A DNA stretch of 64,000 bases from Acaudatibacter sp963835495 (GTDB taxonomy: Bacteria; Pseudomonadota; Alphaproteobacteria; Caulobacterales; Caulobacteraceae), in contig CAWIFQ010000005.1 in NCBI GenBank assembly GCA_963835495.1, positions 1,612,001 to 1,676,000 on the forward strand, given 5' to 3'. Positions 16,835-27,623 of this stretch are shown here, one piece after another. How positions within the stretch are numbered: position 1 is the first letter of the stretch; each line of letters begins with the position of its first letter. The position numbers and the translations under genes are program-made. The notes beneath the pieces are model-generated. The model was not told where the DNA came from and made no database searches. It saw only the letters and a list, made by a program, of their open reading frames with translations.

Positions 16835-18382
16835 TCAGATCGAACGCGCGCGTCCGGCCCAGTAGGGTTCGCGGACCTTCTTGCGCTGGATCTTGCCGGC
16901 GGGGCTGCGCGGCAGTTCGTCGACGAACTCGATCGAACGCGGGACCTTGAAGCCGGCCAGGTGCTCGCGGGCCCAGGCCTGGATGTCCTTGGCCAGCGCG
17001 TCGCTGCCGACATAGCCGGGATTGAGGGTCAGCACCGACTTCACCTCCTCGCCCCACTCCTCGTTCGGCACGCCGATGGTGCAGGCGTCTTCCACCGCCG
17101 GGTGCTTGATCAGCTCGTTGTCGATCTCCTGCGGGTAGATGTTGACCCCGCCGGAGATGATGCACTCGGCCGTGCGGCCGGTGAGGAACAGATAGCCGTC
17201 CTCGTCGAGGTAGCCGACGTCGCCCAGGGTGAAGTAGTCGCCCTTGTGGGCGGCCGCGGTCTTGGCGGGGTCCTTGTAGTACTCGAACGGCGCGATCGGC
17301 GAGACGCGGAAGTAGAGCGTTCCGCTCTGGCCCTGCTTCACCTCATGGCCGTCGTCGTCGAGGATCTTCAGCGCCGTCGGATCGGGCAGCTTGCCGACCG
17401 TGCCGGGCTTGGTCAGCCACTCCTCGGACGAGACGATGAACCCCGCGCCGCCTTCCGAGCCGGCGTAGTATTCGTGGATGATCGGCCCCACCCAGTCGAT
17501 CATCGCCTTCTTCACCTCGGGCGGGCAGGGCGCCGCGCCGTGGATGATGTAGCGCAGCGACGAGACGTCGTACTTGCCGCGCACATTGTCCGGCAGGTTC
17601 AGCAGCCGCTGGAACATGATCGGCACCAGGTGGGCGCGGGTGACCTTGTACCGGTCGATCAGCCTCAGCACGCCCTCGCTGTCCCAGCGATCGACGAACA
17701 CCAGCGGGATGCCCATCACCATCGACGAGCGCACGTCGAACGCCAGCGGCGCGGCGTGGTAGGCCGGGCCGGCGCACAGCTGCACGTCGTCCGGCTCGGC
17801 GACGTTGAGCATCGCCAGCACCTGCGTGGTGTTGCGGCGATAGACGCCCTTCGGCCGGCCGGTGGTGCCGGAGGTGTAGAGCATGCTGGAGCCCGCCGTC
17901 GGGTCGGTGATGTCGGCGCCGTCGAACTGGGCCAGCAGCTTCTGGTAGGGCTCGAAGCCCTCGGCGTCCTCGCCGATCGAGACCTTCAGCGTCACCTGCG
18001 GCGCCTTGGCTGCGGGGCCGGAGGGATAGCGGGTGTCGGCGAACAGCGCCTTCGCGTCGCAGTCGTTGATGATGTACTCGACCTCGTCGGCGTTGAGGTG
18101 CCAGTTCACCGGCGTCAGACGATAGCCGCCGCGCAGGCACCCCGAGAGCACCTCGACGAACTCCGCGCGGTTGCTGCACAGCAGGGCGACGGCGTCGCCT
18201 TCTTTCAGGCCGCGCTCGCGCAGCAGCCGGACCACCTTGTTGGCCGCCTCGTTGATCTGCCGGAACGTGCGCGTCTGGATCGGGTCGTGGATGGCGATCT
18301 TGTCGCCGTGGATCTCGGCCCAGAGGCTGTGGCTCATGCCGTTGGCGGCCGCCTCGGTCTGGCGCTGTAGAATATCCTGCAT
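16835..18382 (-). CDS. AMP-dependent acyl-CoA synthetase
   Basis: An intact 515-residue member of the ANL superfamily. The P-loop-like A3 motif is MLYTSGTTGRPKGVYRR at about 167-183, the A5 region YYAGSEGGAGF at about 303, the hinge GDVGYLDEDGYLFLTGR at about 393-409 and the C-terminal catalytic Lys in SPAGKIQRKKV at about 497. It makes an acyl-adenylate and then an acyl-CoA. The lack of a long N-terminal extension suits a cytosolic enzyme for medium, long or aromatic acids. It reads divergently from the pilus operon and likely feeds the acyl-CoA dehydrogenase and hydratase genes in the window. Confidence 0.92.
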   Translation of the reverse strand: MQDILQRQTEAAANGMSHSLWAEIHGDKIAIHDPIQTRTFRQINEAANKVVRLLRERGLKEGDAVALLCSNRAEFVEVLSGCLRGGYRLTPVNWHLNADEVEYIINDCDAKALFADTRYPSGPAAKAPQVTLKVSIGEDAEGFEPYQKLLAQFDGADITDPTAGSSMLYTSGTTGRPKGVYRRNTTQVLAMLNVAEPDDVQLCAGPAYHAAPLAFDVRSSMVMGIPLVFVDRWDSEGVLRLIDRYKVTRAHLVPIMFQRLLNLPDNVRGKYDVSSLRYIIHGAAPCPPEVKKAMIDWVGPIIHEYYAGSEGGAGFIVSSEEWLTKPGTVGKLPDPTALKILDDDGHEVKQGQSGTLYFRVSPIAPFEYYKDPAKTAAAHKGDYFTLGDVGYLDEDGYLFLTGRTAECIISGGVNIYPQEIDNELIKHPAVEDACTIGVPNEEWGEEVKSVLTLNPGYVGSDALAKDIQAWAREHLAGFKVPRSIEFVDELPRSPAGKIQRKKVREPYWAGRARSI

Positions 18383-18701
18383 TCGATCATCCTCCCGCGC
18401 GACCCTCTCGCGGGGCCTGGTCCGCCAACTCCGGCGGGCGCATCAAATTGCTCAAATCAGGCCTCCTCCATCCAGCCTGAAGATGGTTTCGTCAAGCGCG
18501 GTGGTCAGGTCTGACCGCACCTGCGCAAGGCCTCGACCCCAGGCAGTTACAATTGATTTACTGTAATTCTCATAATAAATTCGCGGGAATAGACAGTAAA
18601 TTTCTCTTCACCGTGTACCTTAACGACAAAGCAATCCGCCAAGCCCAGATTTCGTGGTGAAGACGCACAGAATTGCGTCGCGTGGTCTGGGGCTCTGCAG
18701 C
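18383..18701. promoter_or_regulatory. Divergent promoter region with AT-rich 9-bp inverted repeat
   Basis: These 319 bases separate the acyl-CoA synthetase and pilus operons. Most of it is GC-rich with no gene, but 18545-18605 is strikingly AT-rich for this genome. It contains a perfect inverted repeat, ATTTACTGT at 18556-18564 and ACAGTAAAT at 18593-18601, with centres 37 bases apart. This is a candidate operator or paired binding site. The AT-rich block is the likely promoter; -10/-35 boxes could not be fixed. Confidence 0.5.
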
Positions 18702-19638
18702 ATGCGTACCGGCACCGTGGTTAGTCTCGGGGCTTCGGCCGTTCTTGGCCTTGGCGCCCTGGTGGTGGCGCGGCTTTGGCTGCCGCAATCGGCGTCCCAC
18801 CTGCCGACGCTGAAGGTCCCCGAGATATCGGCCGGCACCGTTCCGGTCGTCGTGGCCACCGGGGCGATCCCCTACGGCGCTAAGCTCGACGCCAGCAAAC
18901 TCACCGTCGTGCGCCTGCCGGCGGGCGCCGTACCCCAGGGTGCGTTCACGACCACGGCCCAGATCCTGTCGCAGCAAGGCGGCGCGCCGGTCGCGCTGAC
19001 GCCGATCGCGGCGCACGAGCCGCTGCTGCCGTCAAAGCTGAGCGGCCCGGGGGCGCGGCCGATCGTCTCGGCGGCGATCACCGAGGGCATGCGCGCCTAC
19101 ACCATCGGCGTCACCGAGACCGCCGGCGTCGGCGGCCACGTGCTGCCCGGCGACCGCGTCGACGTCATCGTGACCCGCCAACCGCCGATCCCGAAGGCCA
19201 TCAAGGACCTCTGCGACGACTGCAAGCAGGAGCGCGCCGACGTGGTGCTGCAGAACGTCAAGGTGCTCGGCATGGATCTCAACGTCGATCCGACCACCAC
19301 CCAGTCGGTGATCGCCCACACCGCGACCCTCGAAGTCTCGCGTGCTGGATGCGCAGAAGCTCGCCGTGGCGACCCAGATCGGCAACATGTCGCTGGCGCT
19401 GCGCCGCACCGGCCAGGCCGACGTCACGCCGGTTCGCACGGTGCAGATCGCCGACCTGCAGGCCAACGGACCGCGCGCCGCGGGCGGCCTCACCGATCAG
19501 CCGCGCCTGACCGCGGTTTCCCGCCGCCGCGGAACGGCGCTGCCGGTGGTGATCCACACCCGCTCCGTCATCGTCGTCCATGGCGACGCGGCCACACCGG
19601 TCGAAGTTCCCGCCGAGCATTACGGGGCCGGCGCGTGA
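18702..19638 (+). CDS. cpaB: Flp pilus assembly protein CpaB (RcpC)
   Basis: About 312 residues with one N-terminal membrane segment (VVSLGASAVLGLGALVVARL) and a SAF domain at about 45-110 (VPVVVATGAIPYGAKLDASKL). After it come SAAITEGMRAYTIGVTETAGVGGHVLPGDRVDVI and the RcpC-like C-terminal domain. One frame break lies near 19335, after which LDAQKLAVATQIGNMSLALR continues. The ATG at 18702 (MRTGTVVSLG) is preferred; a start at 18654 would add an implausible N-terminal tail. It is the first gene of the pilus operon, 20 bases ahead of cpaC. CpaB is an inner-membrane or periplasmic partner of the secretin. Confidence 0.88.
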
Positions 19639-19658
19639 TCGCGCCCCTCGTGGAGAAG

Positions 19659-21072
19659 ATGAGCACAATGAAACGCCTCCTCGCCCTCACCGTCTCGGCC
19701 GCGATGCTGGCCGGCCCGGCGCTGCCGGCCCAGGCTCAGATCGCCCAGGATCCGAGCAACAGCCAGACCATCGTCGTGCCCAAGGACAAGTCGGCCGCCT
19801 TCCGGCTCGACTATCCGGCCAGCGAGATCGTCGTCGCCCAGCCCGACACCCTGTCGCTGGTGGCGACCACCGACCGCAGCTTCTACGTGCGCGGCAAGGC
19901 CCTCGGCGTCACCAACATCCTGATCTACGACACCCAGCACCGTCTGGCGCAGGTGGTCGACGTGCGCGTCGGCTACGATGTCGCCGGCCTGCAGGCGGAC
20001 CTCAACAGCGCCCTGCCGGGCGAGTACGATCACACGTCAGCAACTTCGCCGGCGGCGTGCTGCTGACCGGCGAGGTCTCGACCACCACCGTCGCGACCCG
20101 CGCCGCGGCCATCGCCGAGCGCTACGCGCCCAAGGCGGTGGAGTCCGAGCTCACCATCCGCACCGGCCAGCAGGTGCAGGTCGACGTGCGCGTGATCGAG
20201 GCCTCGCACTCGGCGATCAAGGACCTCGGCCTCAACGTCAACGTCCAAAGCCATCGGCGGCTTCACCTTCTCCACCGGCGCGCGCGCTGCCCAGCGGCAT
20301 CCAGCCCCAGGCGACCATCGGGCTCAAGCACCAGTTCGGCGCCTGGAACGTCGACGCCAACCTGCAGGCGCTGGAGCAGAAGGGCGTGATCCGCACGCTG
20401 GCGCGGCCGAACCTGGTCGCCATGTCGGGCCAGGAGGCGAGCTTCCTCGCCGGCGGCGAGTTCCCGATCCCGATCCCGAGCGGCAACTCGGCATCACCAC
20501 GATCGAGTTCAAGCAGTTCGGCGTGAAGCTGAACGTCACCCCGACCGTCGAGGACAACGGCGACGATCCAGCTGAAGGTCGCGCCCGAGGTCAGCGAGCT
20601 CGACCCGAAGGACGGCATCAACATCCAGGGCTTCCAGGTGCCGGCGATCTCGACCCGCCGCGCCTCGACCCAGATCGAGCTGCGCGACGGCGAGAGCTTC
20701 GCCATCGCCGGCCTGTTCCAGCGCAACTACTCGACCACGATCAACCAGATCCCCGGCGCCTCGAACATGCCGGTGCTGGGCGCGCTGTTCCGCTCGTCCG
20801 ACTGGCAGCGCAACGAGACCGAGCTGGTCATCATCGTCACGCCGCACCTGACGGCGCCGGTGCGTGACATCGACGACCTGCCCAATCCGCTCAAGGAGAC
20901 TCAGGAGCAGACCGCCATCGACGTGATCCTCGATGGCAAGACCACCGGCCCGACGCCGCCCAATCCCGAGGGCGAACTCTATCCGGTCAATGCGATCCCG
21001 CCGGCGACCCAGCCGCAAGCGGCGGCGGCCCCGGCGCCCACCGTCAAGCCAGCACTCGTTGCGAGCAAGTAA
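19659..21072 (+). CDS. cpaC: Flp pilus secretin CpaC (RcpA)
   Basis: A type II/III secretin family outer-membrane channel of about 470 residues with a signal peptide (LLALTVSAAMLAGPALPAQA). The N-terminal domain reads VVPKDKSAAFRLDYPASEI and FYVRGKALGVTNILIYD; the secretin core includes VQVDVRVIEASHSAIKDLG, LARPNLVAMSGQEASFLAGG and the C-terminal FAIAGLFQRNYSTTIN and NETELVIIVTPHL. Frame breaks occur near 20030, 20250, 20490 and 20565, with homology continuing. GGAG just before 19659 supports that ATG; an in-frame ATG at 19668 is the alternative. Its TAA overlaps the cpaE ATG by one base. Confidence 0.88.
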
Positions 21073-22247
21073 TGACCTCCGCAGATTTCACCGGCCGACA
21101 CGTCCTGGTCATCGGGCAGCGCCTTGCGCCAGTGGCGCAGGAAGCGCTTGGCGAGGCGCGCTTCGAAGTCGCCGCGGGCGACCGCCTCGACGTGCTTGAC
21201 GCCCAGCACACCGCATTCGACCTGGTGCTGATCGACGCCGAGTCGCTCGGACGCGGTCGAACTGGCGGTCGCCATCGCCAGCCTCTCGGCGCTGACCAGC
21301 CCGCCCGCCGTGCTGCTGGCGGGCGGCGCATCTGCCGACCAGCCTGGTGCGTGCACTGATGAAGCTGCCGCGCTCGGACGTGCTGGAGGCGCCGTTCACC
21401 TCCACCGACCTGGCCCGCGCCGCGGGCGCCCTGCTGGCGGTCGCGCCGGCCGCCGCCGCGCCGGTCCCGACGCACGAGGTCAACGCCCGCTGCTGGACCG
21501 TGATCGGCTCGGTCGGCGGCTGCGGCGCCACGACCATCGCCGTCGAACTCGCCAGCGCGCTCTGGTCAGCGCGCCGGCCCCTCGCAACGGGTGGCGCTGG
21601 TGGACCTGAACCTCGCCGACGGCGCCGCCGCCGCCTACCTCGGCGCGACGGCCAACATGATGCTGGCCGAAGCCTCCGCCGCGCCGGAGCGGATCGACGC
21701 CGCGCTGCTCGACGTCTTCGCCGCGCGGATCGGCGAGTCGCTCGACCTGCTGGCCCAGCCGCGCGATCCCAAGGCCTTCGCCAAGGTCACCCAGACCGCG
21801 GTCTGCCGGCTGCTGGAGGTGGCCTGCCAGGTCTACGACTGGATCGTGATCGACCTGCCGCGCCACCACCAGCCGTGGACGCTGGACGTGCTGGCGGGCT
21901 CCGACGAAGTGCTGGTGGTCTCCGAGCTGACCGTGCCGGCGCTGCTGTCGGCCCGGGCGCTGGCCTCGGAGATCGAGACCGAGCTGCCCGGCGGCGCGCA
22001 GCCGCGCATCATCCTCAATCGCCTGGCCAGCCGCATGTTCGGCCCGGCGCCCTCGCTGGCGGAGGCCGAGAAGGCGCTGCAACGCAAGGCCGACGGCGGC
22101 ATCACCTCCGACTGGGAGGCCGCGGCCGCTCGGTGAACCTCGGCGGCTCGATCAGCCACCACCGGCCGCGCTCGAAGATCGTGCGCGACGTCGGCGTGCT
22201 GGTCGATCGATTGACCCAGCCGGCCGAAATCCAGCGAGGCGCGCCTG

Positions 22248-22248
<1 letters not shown>
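21072..22248 (+). CDS. cpaE: Flp pilus localisation ATPase CpaE
   Basis: A ParA/MinD-like ATPase of about 390 residues with an N-terminal receiver-like part (HVLVIGQRLAPVAQEAL and FDLVLIDAESL). The deviant Walker A is TVIGSVGGCGATTIAVELA at about residue 140. The ATPase core continues with VALVDLNLADGAAAAYLG, YDWIVIDLPRHHQPWTLDVL and EVLVVSELTVPALLSARA. Breaks lie near 21255, 21345, 21575 and 22130. The stop TGA at 22246-22248 overlaps the ATG of cpaF (TGATG). In Caulobacter the family places the pilus machine at the pole. A cpaD gene would normally precede it and is absent. Confidence 0.85.
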
Positions 22249-23735
<1,487 letters not shown>

Positions 23736-23749
23736 CGGGGGCGTTGCAG

Positions 23750-24703
23750 ATGGATCCGCACTGGCTCTTCCTCATCCTGGTCTTCGCGACCGTGTTCTCG
23801 TTCGGCCAGGCGGTCTGGGGCCTGGTCGGCGTCGGCAAGGCGCGCGCGGCGGTCAACAGGCGCCTGGCGACGGCCGAGCGCACCGGCTCGCTCGGCGACC
23901 TGGTGCTGGAGCTGCGCAAGCAGCGCGGCTTCGGCAAGGACGGCCGCTCGATCTTCAGCTGGGCCTGGCTGGCCGACCTGGTCCTGCGCTCCGGCGTCAC
24001 GGTCGACCTGCGGCGCTGGGCGCTGATGATCGCCGGCGGCGCGGTCGGCGTCGCCGCGGTGGCGTTCTACTTCACCCGCAACCCGTTCGTCGCGCTGGGC
24101 GCGGCCGTGGTGCTGCCGCTGGTCGCCCCGATCGTCTACCTGAAGTTCAAGGCCGGCGCGCGCGACAAGGCGCTGAGCCTGCAGCTGCCGCAGGCGCTGG
24201 AAGTGATGGTGCGCAGCCTGGAGGCCGGACACCCGATCCCCACCTCGATCAACCTGGTCGGCCGCGAAATGCCCGATCCGATCGGCTCGGAGTTCGGCAT
24301 GGCCGCCGACGAGATCGCGTTCGGCGCCACGCTGGAGCAGGCGGTGGCCCGCATCGCCGACCGCTGCCGCCACGCCGACGTCGATCTGTTCGCCGCCGCG
24401 ATCCGGCTGCAGGAGCGGGCAGGCGGCAACCTGACCGGGCTCCTGAAGATGCTGGCCCACACCGTGCGCGAGCGTCACAAGATGCGGCTGAAGATCCGCG
24501 CCGCCTCGTCGGAAGGGCGCATGAGCGCCTACATCCTGACCGCCGCGCCGATCGTCTGCTTCATCTTCATCAACGTCTCGCAGCCGCACTACTACGGCGA
24601 CCTGCTGCACGTGCCCTTCATCCAGATCGGCCTGGGCTGCCTCGTCGGCCTGCTGGTCGGCGGCAACCTGGTGATGAAGCGCATGATCGACATGAGGATC
24701 TGA
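23750..24703 (+). CDS. tadB: Tad pilus membrane platform protein TadB (CpaG)
   Basis: An intact 317-residue type II secretion F-domain protein. Predicted helices are near the N-terminus (LFLILVFATVFSFGQAVWGLV), at about 90-140 (paired segments) and two at the C-terminus. The F domain centres on LPQALEVMVRSLEAGHPIPTSINLVGREM and LQERAGGNLTGLLKMLAHTVRER. It should form the inner-membrane platform with TadC and couple to CpaF. The ATG at 23750 follows GGGGGCG weakly; five bases after its stop comes the GTG of tadC. Confidence 0.9.
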   Translation: MDPHWLFLILVFATVFSFGQAVWGLVGVGKARAAVNRRLATAERTGSLGDLVLELRKQRGFGKDGRSIFSWAWLADLVLRSGVTVDLRRWALMIAGGAVGVAAVAFYFTRNPFVALGAAVVLPLVAPIVYLKFKAGARDKALSLQLPQALEVMVRSLEAGHPIPTSINLVGREMPDPIGSEFGMAADEIAFGATLEQAVARIADRCRHADVDLFAAAIRLQERAGGNLTGLLKMLAHTVRERHKMRLKIRAASSEGRMSAYILTAAPIVCFIFINVSQPHYYGDLLHVPFIQIGLGCLVGLLVGGNLVMKRMIDMRI

Positions 24704-24708
24704 CCGAC

Positions 24709-25656
24709 GTGGACAGCGAAGCCGTCGTCAACATCGTCACGCCCGTCGCCCTCGGCATGATCGCGCTGGGCGTGGGCGGGGTCAGCTTCCTGGCCCTGCG
24801 CGCCTTCGCGACCGCCTCGCGGCGGCGCGCGCGGCTGGCCGGCGGCGCGGTGGTCGCGGCGGGGGACGACGGCGGCGGCGTGGCCGAGGCGTTCTCCGGC
24901 GTGGTCAGCGGCGTGCGCCGTCTCGGCGACCGCATCGCCATCCAGGACCCCGCGCAGCTTTCCAGCCTGCGCGCCAAGCTGATGCTGGCCGGCTACTACA
25001 GCCGCGAGGCCGCCGCGATCTATCTGGGCGTCAAGGCGGCGGCGATGATCGCCGCCATCGTTGGCATCGTGCTGATGCTGCCGCTGGCCTTCGGCAAGCA
25101 CGGCGGCATGATGCCGATCATGGGCGCCGCCGGCTTCGCGCTGGTCTCGATCATGGGGCCCGACCAGTTCATCAAGAGCCGCCGCACCAAGCGCGAACGC
25201 GAATACCGCGAAGGCTTCCCCGACATGCTCGACCTGCTGGTCGCTTCGGTGGAAGCCGGGCTCAGCCTGGACGCCGGGGTGTCGCGGGTCACCGAGGAGC
25301 TGTTCCGCCGATATCCGAACCTGGCCGAGCACCTGAAGGTGCTCACCCTCGAGCTGCGCGCCGGCCGCTCGCGCAAGGACGCCTGGATCGCCTTCGCCGA
25401 CCGCCTCGGTATCGACGAGGCGCGCAGCCTCGCCACCATGCTGCGTCAGGCCGAGGAGATGGGCACCAGCCTGGGCGCCTCGCTGGCGGTGTTCTCCGAC
25501 GAGATGCGCGGCAAGCGCATGCTGCGCGCCGAGGAAAAGGCGATGGCGCTGCCGGCCAAGATGATGCTGCCGCTGATCCTGTTCATCTTCCCCTGCCTGA
25601 TCGGGGTGCTGATGCTGCCCGCCGCCTACCGGATCAAAGAAGCGCTGATGAAGTAG
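24709..25656 (+). CDS. tadC: Tad pilus membrane platform protein TadC (CpaH)
   Basis: An intact 315-residue partner of TadB starting with GTG at 24709. It has an N-terminal helix (VTPVALGMIALGVGGVSFLAL), a central pair at about 105-150 and a C-terminal helix (LPLILFIFPCLIGVLMLPAAY). The F domain shows FPDMLDLLVASVEAGLSLDAG and MLRQAEEMGTSLGASLAVFSDEMR. It is the last gene of the operon. The pilin-like TadE/TadF/TadG genes often found next are missing; a palindromic repeat and the convergent malic enzyme gene follow instead. Confidence 0.9.
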   Translation: MDSEAVVNIVTPVALGMIALGVGGVSFLALRAFATASRRRARLAGGAVVAAGDDGGGVAEAFSGVVSGVRRLGDRIAIQDPAQLSSLRAKLMLAGYYSREAAAIYLGVKAAAMIAAIVGIVLMLPLAFGKHGGMMPIMGAAGFALVSIMGPDQFIKSRRTKREREYREGFPDMLDLLVASVEAGLSLDAGVSRVTEELFRRYPNLAEHLKVLTLELRAGRSRKDAWIAFADRLGIDEARSLATMLRQAEEMGTSLGASLAVFSDEMRGKRMLRAEEKAMALPAKMMLPLILFIFPCLIGVLMLPAAYRIKEALMK

Positions 25657-25682
25657 GGGCCGCTCGGCTGTCGCAAGAGGCC

Positions 25683-25811
25683 GTCACCCCGGGCGGAGCG
25701 CGTAGCGCGCAGACCCGGGGCCCGACGCGCCACAACCTAGCTGGATGTAGTCTCGGAACCGGCTGGTCCGGCCCCGGCTCGGCGCGGCTGGCGCCGCTTG
25801 GCCGGGGTGAC
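25683..25811. repeat. Intergenic palindromic repeat (GTCACCCCGG type)
   Basis: The element begins gtcaccccgggcggagcgcg and ends gccggggtgac, so its ends are inverted copies; inside it gagcgcgtagcgcgcagac forms a second small hairpin. It lies between the convergent tadC and malic enzyme genes and may act as a bidirectional terminator. Confidence 0.65.
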
Positions 25812-25841
25812 GGATAACTCATATCCCCCGGGGCAAACCCC

Positions 25842-27545
25842 TCAGACTGCTCGCACATACGGCCGATACTCCGGCTCCCAGACGTGCGCCCTGATCCGCG
25901 CCACGAGCGCTGCGTCGTCGCAGGGCTCGGCCACCCCATCCGCCTGCGCCTGCCGCGCCACGGCGAGCGCCACCGCCTGCGCGACCTCGCGCAGCTGGTC
26001 GACCGGCGGCAGCAGCGGGGCGGTCTTGTCGGTGCGGGTGGGCGAGAGCTCGGCCAGGGCGCGGGCGGCGGCCATGAACATCTTGTCGGTCACCCGGCGC
26101 GCGCCCGCCGCGATCAGCCCGAGCCCGACGCCCGGGAAGATGTAGGAGTTGTTGGTCTGGCAGACGGCCACGTCGCCGCCGTCCCAGGTCGGGCAAGGAA
26201 AGGGACTGCCGACGCCGACCAGGGCGCGGCCATGGGTCCAGTCCAGCAGCTGCTGCGGCGTCGCCTCGCAGCGCGAGGTGGGGTTGGAGAGCGGGAAGAT
26301 CACCGGCCGATCGACGCCCGCCGCCATCGCCCGCACGATCGGCTCGGTGAAGACCCCGGCCTGGCCCGAGACGCCGATCAGCACGGTGGGCTTGGCGCTC
26401 ACGACCACGTCCAGCAAGCCGATCCGGCCGGGCGTCTCGAGCTTCCAGTCGGCCACCGCCTCGCGCGGCTGGGCGAAGGCGGCCTGGGTCGGCGTTAGGG
26501 TGTTCATCCCCTCGAGCAAGAGGCCGTCGCGATCGACCGCGAAGAAGCGGCGGCGGGCGGCTTCGGGGCTCAGGCCGTCGTCGACCATCGCCTGCAGCAG
26601 CAGCGCGGCGATGCCGCATCCGGCCGAGCCGGCGCCCAGCAGCGCGACGGTCTGGTCCTTGAGGGGCGTACCCGTGACGTTGATCGCCGCCATCAGCGCG
26701 CCCGCCGCGACGGCCGCCGTCCCCTGAATGTCGTCGTTGAAGGTGCAGAGCCGGTCGCGATAGCGCGCCAGCAACCGCCCGGCGTTGGATCCGGCGAAGT
26801 CCTCCCACTGCAGCACTACGTTCGGCCAGCGCTCGATCACCGCGCTGACGAACATCTCGACGAAGTCGTCGTAGTCGGCGCCGGTCACCCGTTCGTGGCG
26901 CCAGCCGATGTAGATCGGGTCGTCCAGCCGCTCGCGGTTGTTGGTGCCGACATCGAGCAGGATCGGCAGCGTCTCGTCGGGGTGGATGCCGGCGCAGGCG
27001 GTGTAGAGCGACAGCTTGCCGATCGGGATGCCCATCCCGCCGGCGCCCTGGTCCCCCAGGCCGAGGATGCGCTCGCCGTCACTGACCACGATCACCTTGA
27101 CCCGGTCGAACCGCGGCGAGGCGAGGATGTCCCGGATGCGATGGCGATTTGGGTAGCTGAGAAACAGCCCGCGCGGCCGGCGCCAGATCTCGCTGAAGCG
27201 CTGGCAGCCCTCGCCGACGGTCGGCGTGTAGACCAGCGGCAGCGTCTCCTCCATCCCGCGCAGGATCAGGGCGTAGAACAGCGTCTCGTTGGTGTCCTGC
27301 AGGTCGCGCAGGAAGGCGTAGCGCTCGAAATCGGACTTGAACGCGCGCAGCACTTTCAGCCGCCGCGCCACCTGCTCGTCCAGGGCGCCGACGTGCGGCG
27401 GCAGGCAGCCGTGCAGGTCGAACAGGTCGCGCTCTTCCTCGGTGAACGCGGTGCCCTTGTTCAGCATCGGGTTGCTGATCAGGGCGACGCCGGTCAGGCC
27501 GGTCTCCACCGTCTTCGCCGCGCTGCTCGCCGTCTCGTGCTCCAT
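25842..27545 (-). CDS. maeA: NAD-dependent malic enzyme, long form
   Basis: An intact 567-residue oxidative decarboxylase of malate to pyruvate. Motifs in order are LVYTPTVGEGCQRFSEI at about 108, GERILGLGDQGAGGMGIPIGK at about 155-175, TFNDDIQGTAAVAAGAL near 275, the nucleotide loop ALLGAGSAGCGIAALLL near 310 and IFPLSNPTSRCEATP near 405. The length and motif set match the SfcA/eukaryotic-type enzyme rather than the shorter MaeB fusion with phosphotransacetylase. Cofactor choice (NAD versus NADP) is inferred from the family. It is divergent from the nitrile hydratase operon, with 78 bases between the starts. Confidence 0.93.
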   Translation of the reverse strand: MEHETASSAAKTVETGLTGVALISNPMLNKGTAFTEEERDLFDLHGCLPPHVGALDEQVARRLKVLRAFKSDFERYAFLRDLQDTNETLFYALILRGMEETLPLVYTPTVGEGCQRFSEIWRRPRGLFLSYPNRHRIRDILASPRFDRVKVIVVSDGERILGLGDQGAGGMGIPIGKLSLYTACAGIHPDETLPILLDVGTNNRERLDDPIYIGWRHERVTGADYDDFVEMFVSAVIERWPNVVLQWEDFAGSNAGRLLARYRDRLCTFNDDIQGTAAVAAGALMAAINVTGTPLKDQTVALLGAGSAGCGIAALLLQAMVDDGLSPEAARRRFFAVDRDGLLLEGMNTLTPTQAAFAQPREAVADWKLETPGRIGLLDVVVSAKPTVLIGVSGQAGVFTEPIVRAMAAGVDRPVIFPLSNPTSRCEATPQQLLDWTHGRALVGVGSPFPCPTWDGGDVAVCQTNNSYIFPGVGLGLIAAGARRVTDKMFMAAARALAELSPTRTDKTAPLLPPVDQLREVAQAVALAVARQAQADGVAEPCDDAALVARIRAHVWEPEYRPYVRAV

Positions 27546-27623
27546 GTCGGTCTTTCCGCGTCTGCGCCTCGCTCATAGCCCAAGACGCTTCACGCGCCAG
27601 CCGCATTGCGCCAAGCTGGGTCC

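Noticed and set aside
15745..17013. Upstream extension of the 2-oxoglutarate oxygenase to 17013
   Set aside because: Extra residues are Arg/Pro/Ser-rich and overlap the acyl-CoA synthetase; the ATG at 16584 begins family-like sequence.
18618..18626. CtrA half-site TTAAC before cpaB
   Set aside because: The second TTAA at the needed 7-base spacing is missing; one half-site occurs by chance.
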